Of a stretch of 64,000 bases of DNA, positions 62,311 to 64,000 are shown in pieces. Where the stretch lies: assembly GCF_900102745.1 (NCBI RefSeq), contig NZ_FMZF01000004.1:186001-250000 (forward strand), read 5' to 3'. The DNA is from Geodermatophilus telluris (GTDB lineage: Bacteria > Actinomycetota > Actinomycetes > Mycobacteriales > Geodermatophilaceae). The notes beneath the pieces were generated by a model that was not told the DNA's origin, did no database searches, and saw only the letters and a program-made list of their open reading frames with translations. Both the position numbers and the translations under genes were made by a program. Numbering within the stretch: the first letter of the stretch is position 1; each line of letters opens with the position of its first letter.

Positions 62311-64000
62311 ATGTTCGACCTCTTCAAGGACCTGGACACCTACCGCGGGATCCCGCCCTACGCCAGCGAGCACTACGGCGTCTACCAGCCCCTCCTGGGC
62401 TGGCGCTCGAACCTGACGACCCAGTGGGTGCGCAGAGGCGGGCGCACGGTGGACCCGCGCCTGCGGCGCATCCTCGACGGCCGGATCACCCCGGGCGTCA
62501 CGGAGGTGGTCAACCCCCATCCACTCGAGTTCCTGGCCCAACCCCTGGAGCCAGGCTCGGGGCGTACTCCGTGGCGCGTGGTGGCGCCGCGGCCGCTGGG
62601 CAGCGAACTCATCGTCGTCCTCCGCGACAGGGTGCAGGCGTGGGTCGACGCCCACGACGGCCACCTGCCGCAGGGCACCGAGTGGGCGGCAGTCATCGAC
62701 ATCAACGTGCTCCTCAACACCGACGAGGGACCGCTGCGCGTGGTGAACGACAGGCACCGGGAGCGCATCTGGGCACGGATGCAGGCCGAGGCCGGCGAAG
62801 GCGGGGTCACCCCTGCGGCCATCGAGGCGGGACGCGCCGAGCTGCTCGACCTCATGCGGTTCGAGTCCCAGATCGCCGCGATGCTGCTGTTCCACGCCGA
62901 GGCGCAGGCGGACTACGACCCGGCGGCGCTGGAACAGCTCTACGTCGTGGTCACCGCACCCCCGCTGTCCGAGGTGCTGGCCACCACCGATCCGCTCGCC
63001 ACGATCGACCCCGAGGACCGCAGCGGCGTGCTGTCACCGGTCGGCTTCGTGCACCTGTTCCGCCAGTACTTCTTCGACCTGGGGACGTTCCTCGGTGAGC
63101 CCGTCGAACACGTCTGGCTGGCTCCCGGAACCACGATCGAGCTGATCGAGGTGAGCACCCGGCGGGTCCTGCTGGAGCGCACCGAGGAGATGTCGCTGGA
63201 GACGCAGCAGCGGGTCGAGGCCTCGACCAGCGTGAAGGACGAGCTGAGCGACGCCGTGCGCGCCGAGAACAGCGGCAGCACCAAGCTCGGCGTCTCGACG
63301 ACCAACACCGTGAAGGTCGGCGTCTACCAGGGGTCGGCCACCGCGAGCCTCGGCCTCGAATCAGCTCGCAAGGACGCCCGCGAGTCACTGCACAAGCAGA
63401 GCCGCGAGCAGACCGAGAAGCTGTCCTCGGAGATCAAGCGGAGCTACAAGTCCGTGTTCAAGACGACGACGGAGACCACCGACAGCCGGACGCGTCGCTA
63501 CGTCCTGCAGAACCCCGGCAGCGAGCTGGTGAACTACGAGCTGCGCCGCAAGATGCGTCGGGTGGGCGTCCAGCTGCAGGACGTCGGCGAGCGACTGTGC
63601 TGGCAGGTCTTCGTCGACGACGCCGGTGCCGGCCTCGGGCTCGCCGACTTCGTGCACTACGCCGAGTCACCCGACCTCGCCAACCTCAAGGAACCCGACC
63701 CGCTGCCGCCGCCGGCGGCCATCGTCAAGAAGGTCACCGTCCCCATCCCCTTCTCGCCCATCCTCAACTACGACGACAACGGCCCCGCCGCCATCTACGA
63801 GTGGCGCTACGTCGAGACGGCGAAGACCGCCTACGAGGGCAAGCACCTGGGCAACCGCGCGAACACCAACGACGAGGACGCCGAGGACAACCAGGTCGTG
63901 ATGGGACCGTTCACCTTCAAGATCGACCCACCTCAACTGGATTACGTGCTCACCGACGACATCCGCGTGCTCGGGCCGCAGGGCAGCAAGCTCGGACAGG
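62311..64000 (+). CDS. Large protein of unknown function, N-terminal 563 residues (partial)
   Basis: Open from ATG 62311 to the window end. The N-terminal part has FDLFKDLDTYRGIPPYASEH and GVYQPLLGWRSNLTTQWVRR. Residues about 290-400 are a long charged, Ser/Thr/Lys/Glu-rich stretch (RTEEMSLETQQRVEASTSVK, SARKDARESLHKQSREQTEK), predicted extended helix or coiled coil, then YVLQNPGSELVNYELRRKMR, RVGVQLQDVGERLCWQVFVD and beta-rich sequence. No membrane helix or signal peptide is seen. The layout suggests a structural or assembly protein. Family unknown. Confidence 0.8.
   Translation, partial: MFDLFKDLDTYRGIPPYASEHYGVYQPLLGWRSNLTTQWVRRGGRTVDPRLRRILDGRITPGVTEVVNPHPLEFLAQPLEPGSGRTPWRVVAPRPLGSELIVVLRDRVQAWVDAHDGHLPQGTEWAAVIDINVLLNTDEGPLRVVNDRHRERIWARMQAEAGEGGVTPAAIEAGRAELLDLMRFESQIAAMLLFHAEAQADYDPAALEQLYVVVTAPPLSEVLATTDPLATIDPEDRSGVLSPVGFVHLFRQYFFDLGTFLGEPVEHVWLAPGTTIELIEVSTRRVLLERTEEMSLETQQRVEASTSVKDELSDAVRAENSGSTKLGVSTTNTVKVGVYQGSATASLGLESARKDARESLHKQSREQTEKLSSEIKRSYKSVFKTTTETTDSRTRRYVLQNPGSELVNYELRRKMRRVGVQLQDVGERLCWQVFVDDAGAGLGLADFVHYAESPDLANLKEPDPLPPPAAIVKKVTVPIPFSPILNYDDNGPAAIYEWRYVETAKTAYEGKHLGNRANTNDEDAEDNQVVMGPFTFKIDPPQLDYVLTDDIRVLGPQGSKLGQ

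Larger units (their letters stand above)
60647..64000. mobile_element. Element B, left end (runs off window)
   Basis: Begins at the middle 48-bp core; the sequence right of the core has the same arm-like motif at the same 94-base offset as element A's left end. Two genes of unknown function follow. The right end, its integrase and the intact tRNA are predicted beyond the window. Confidence 0.6.

Noticed and set aside
1-64000. CRISPR arrays, insertion sequences or rRNA genes
   Set aside because: I saw no regularly spaced repeats, no transposase-like proteins with terminal repeats and no rRNA-like sequence.

Overview
The window is very GC-rich, with nearly every third codon position G or C, frequent GTG starts, and many 4-base ATGA/GTGA gene overlaps. 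The gene content (furA-katG, DUF3040, DUF202 and HupE proteins, tandem universal-stress proteins, a PP2C/GAF phosphatase beside an anti-sigma-type kinase, fused response regulator/thioredoxin reductase) points to an actinobacterium. A soil or rock-dwelling Geodermatophilaceae-like organism is my best guess, but that family assignment is inference.

Layout. 1-8 kb: organic-acid catabolism, with two FAD-linked oxidases (one cut by the window edge), an aldehyde dehydrogenase, an MFS carboxylate transporter, a GAF-PucR regulator and an alpha/beta hydrolase. 8-11.5 kb: a MarR regulator with a double operator, two NmrA-like proteins and a LysR regulator. 11.5-18.8 kb: a tightly overlapping four-gene operon on the minus strand (drug-efflux MFS, a NhaA-DsbA-cNMP-binding-glutaredoxin-like fusion, a response regulator fused to thioredoxin reductase, a cNMP-binding histidine kinase), a membrane/redox signalling unit. 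19-28 kb: sodium-solute symporter, then a GntR-controlled sugar or sugar-acid cluster (MHS transporter, split transketolase, dehydrogenase, hydroxypyruvate-isomerase-like protein, second dehydrogenase). 28-36 kb: amino-acid permease, HATPase and PP2C phosphatase, MarR2, tandem USP, TRIC channel and an amine/amino-acid oxidase. 36-41 kb: GtrA, furA-katG and a second USP. 41-42.3 kb: a disturbed patch with a frameshifted CBS gene, a half-CBS copy, a small Cys protein and a DUF3040 gene behind a tandem repeat that repeats its ribosome-binding site. 42.3-47.2 kb: a PucR regulator, a DadA-like oxidase, a DksA/TraR-like protein and an M20 amidohydrolase, with two copies of a shared operator-like palindrome. 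47.4-51.6 kb: two unknown small genes, a lipoprotein, HupE and a DUF202 pair.

51.8 kb to the end is mobile DNA. An identical 48-bp repeat that looks like the 3' part of a tRNA gene (T-arm and acceptor, closest to tRNA-Asn) occurs at 51822 and 60647. Each copy is followed, at exactly the same distance, by a GTTTGTTGGTCGT motif. I read this as tandem integration: element A (51.82-60.69 kb) ends in an intact tyrosine integrase, and element B starts at 60.65 kb and leaves the window. A carries an orphan Phd/YefM antitoxin, broken genes, a truncated MMPL transporter, a flavohemoglobin with regulator and cupin, an acyltransferase and a small secreted protein. B carries two proteins I do not recognise, the second running off the end.
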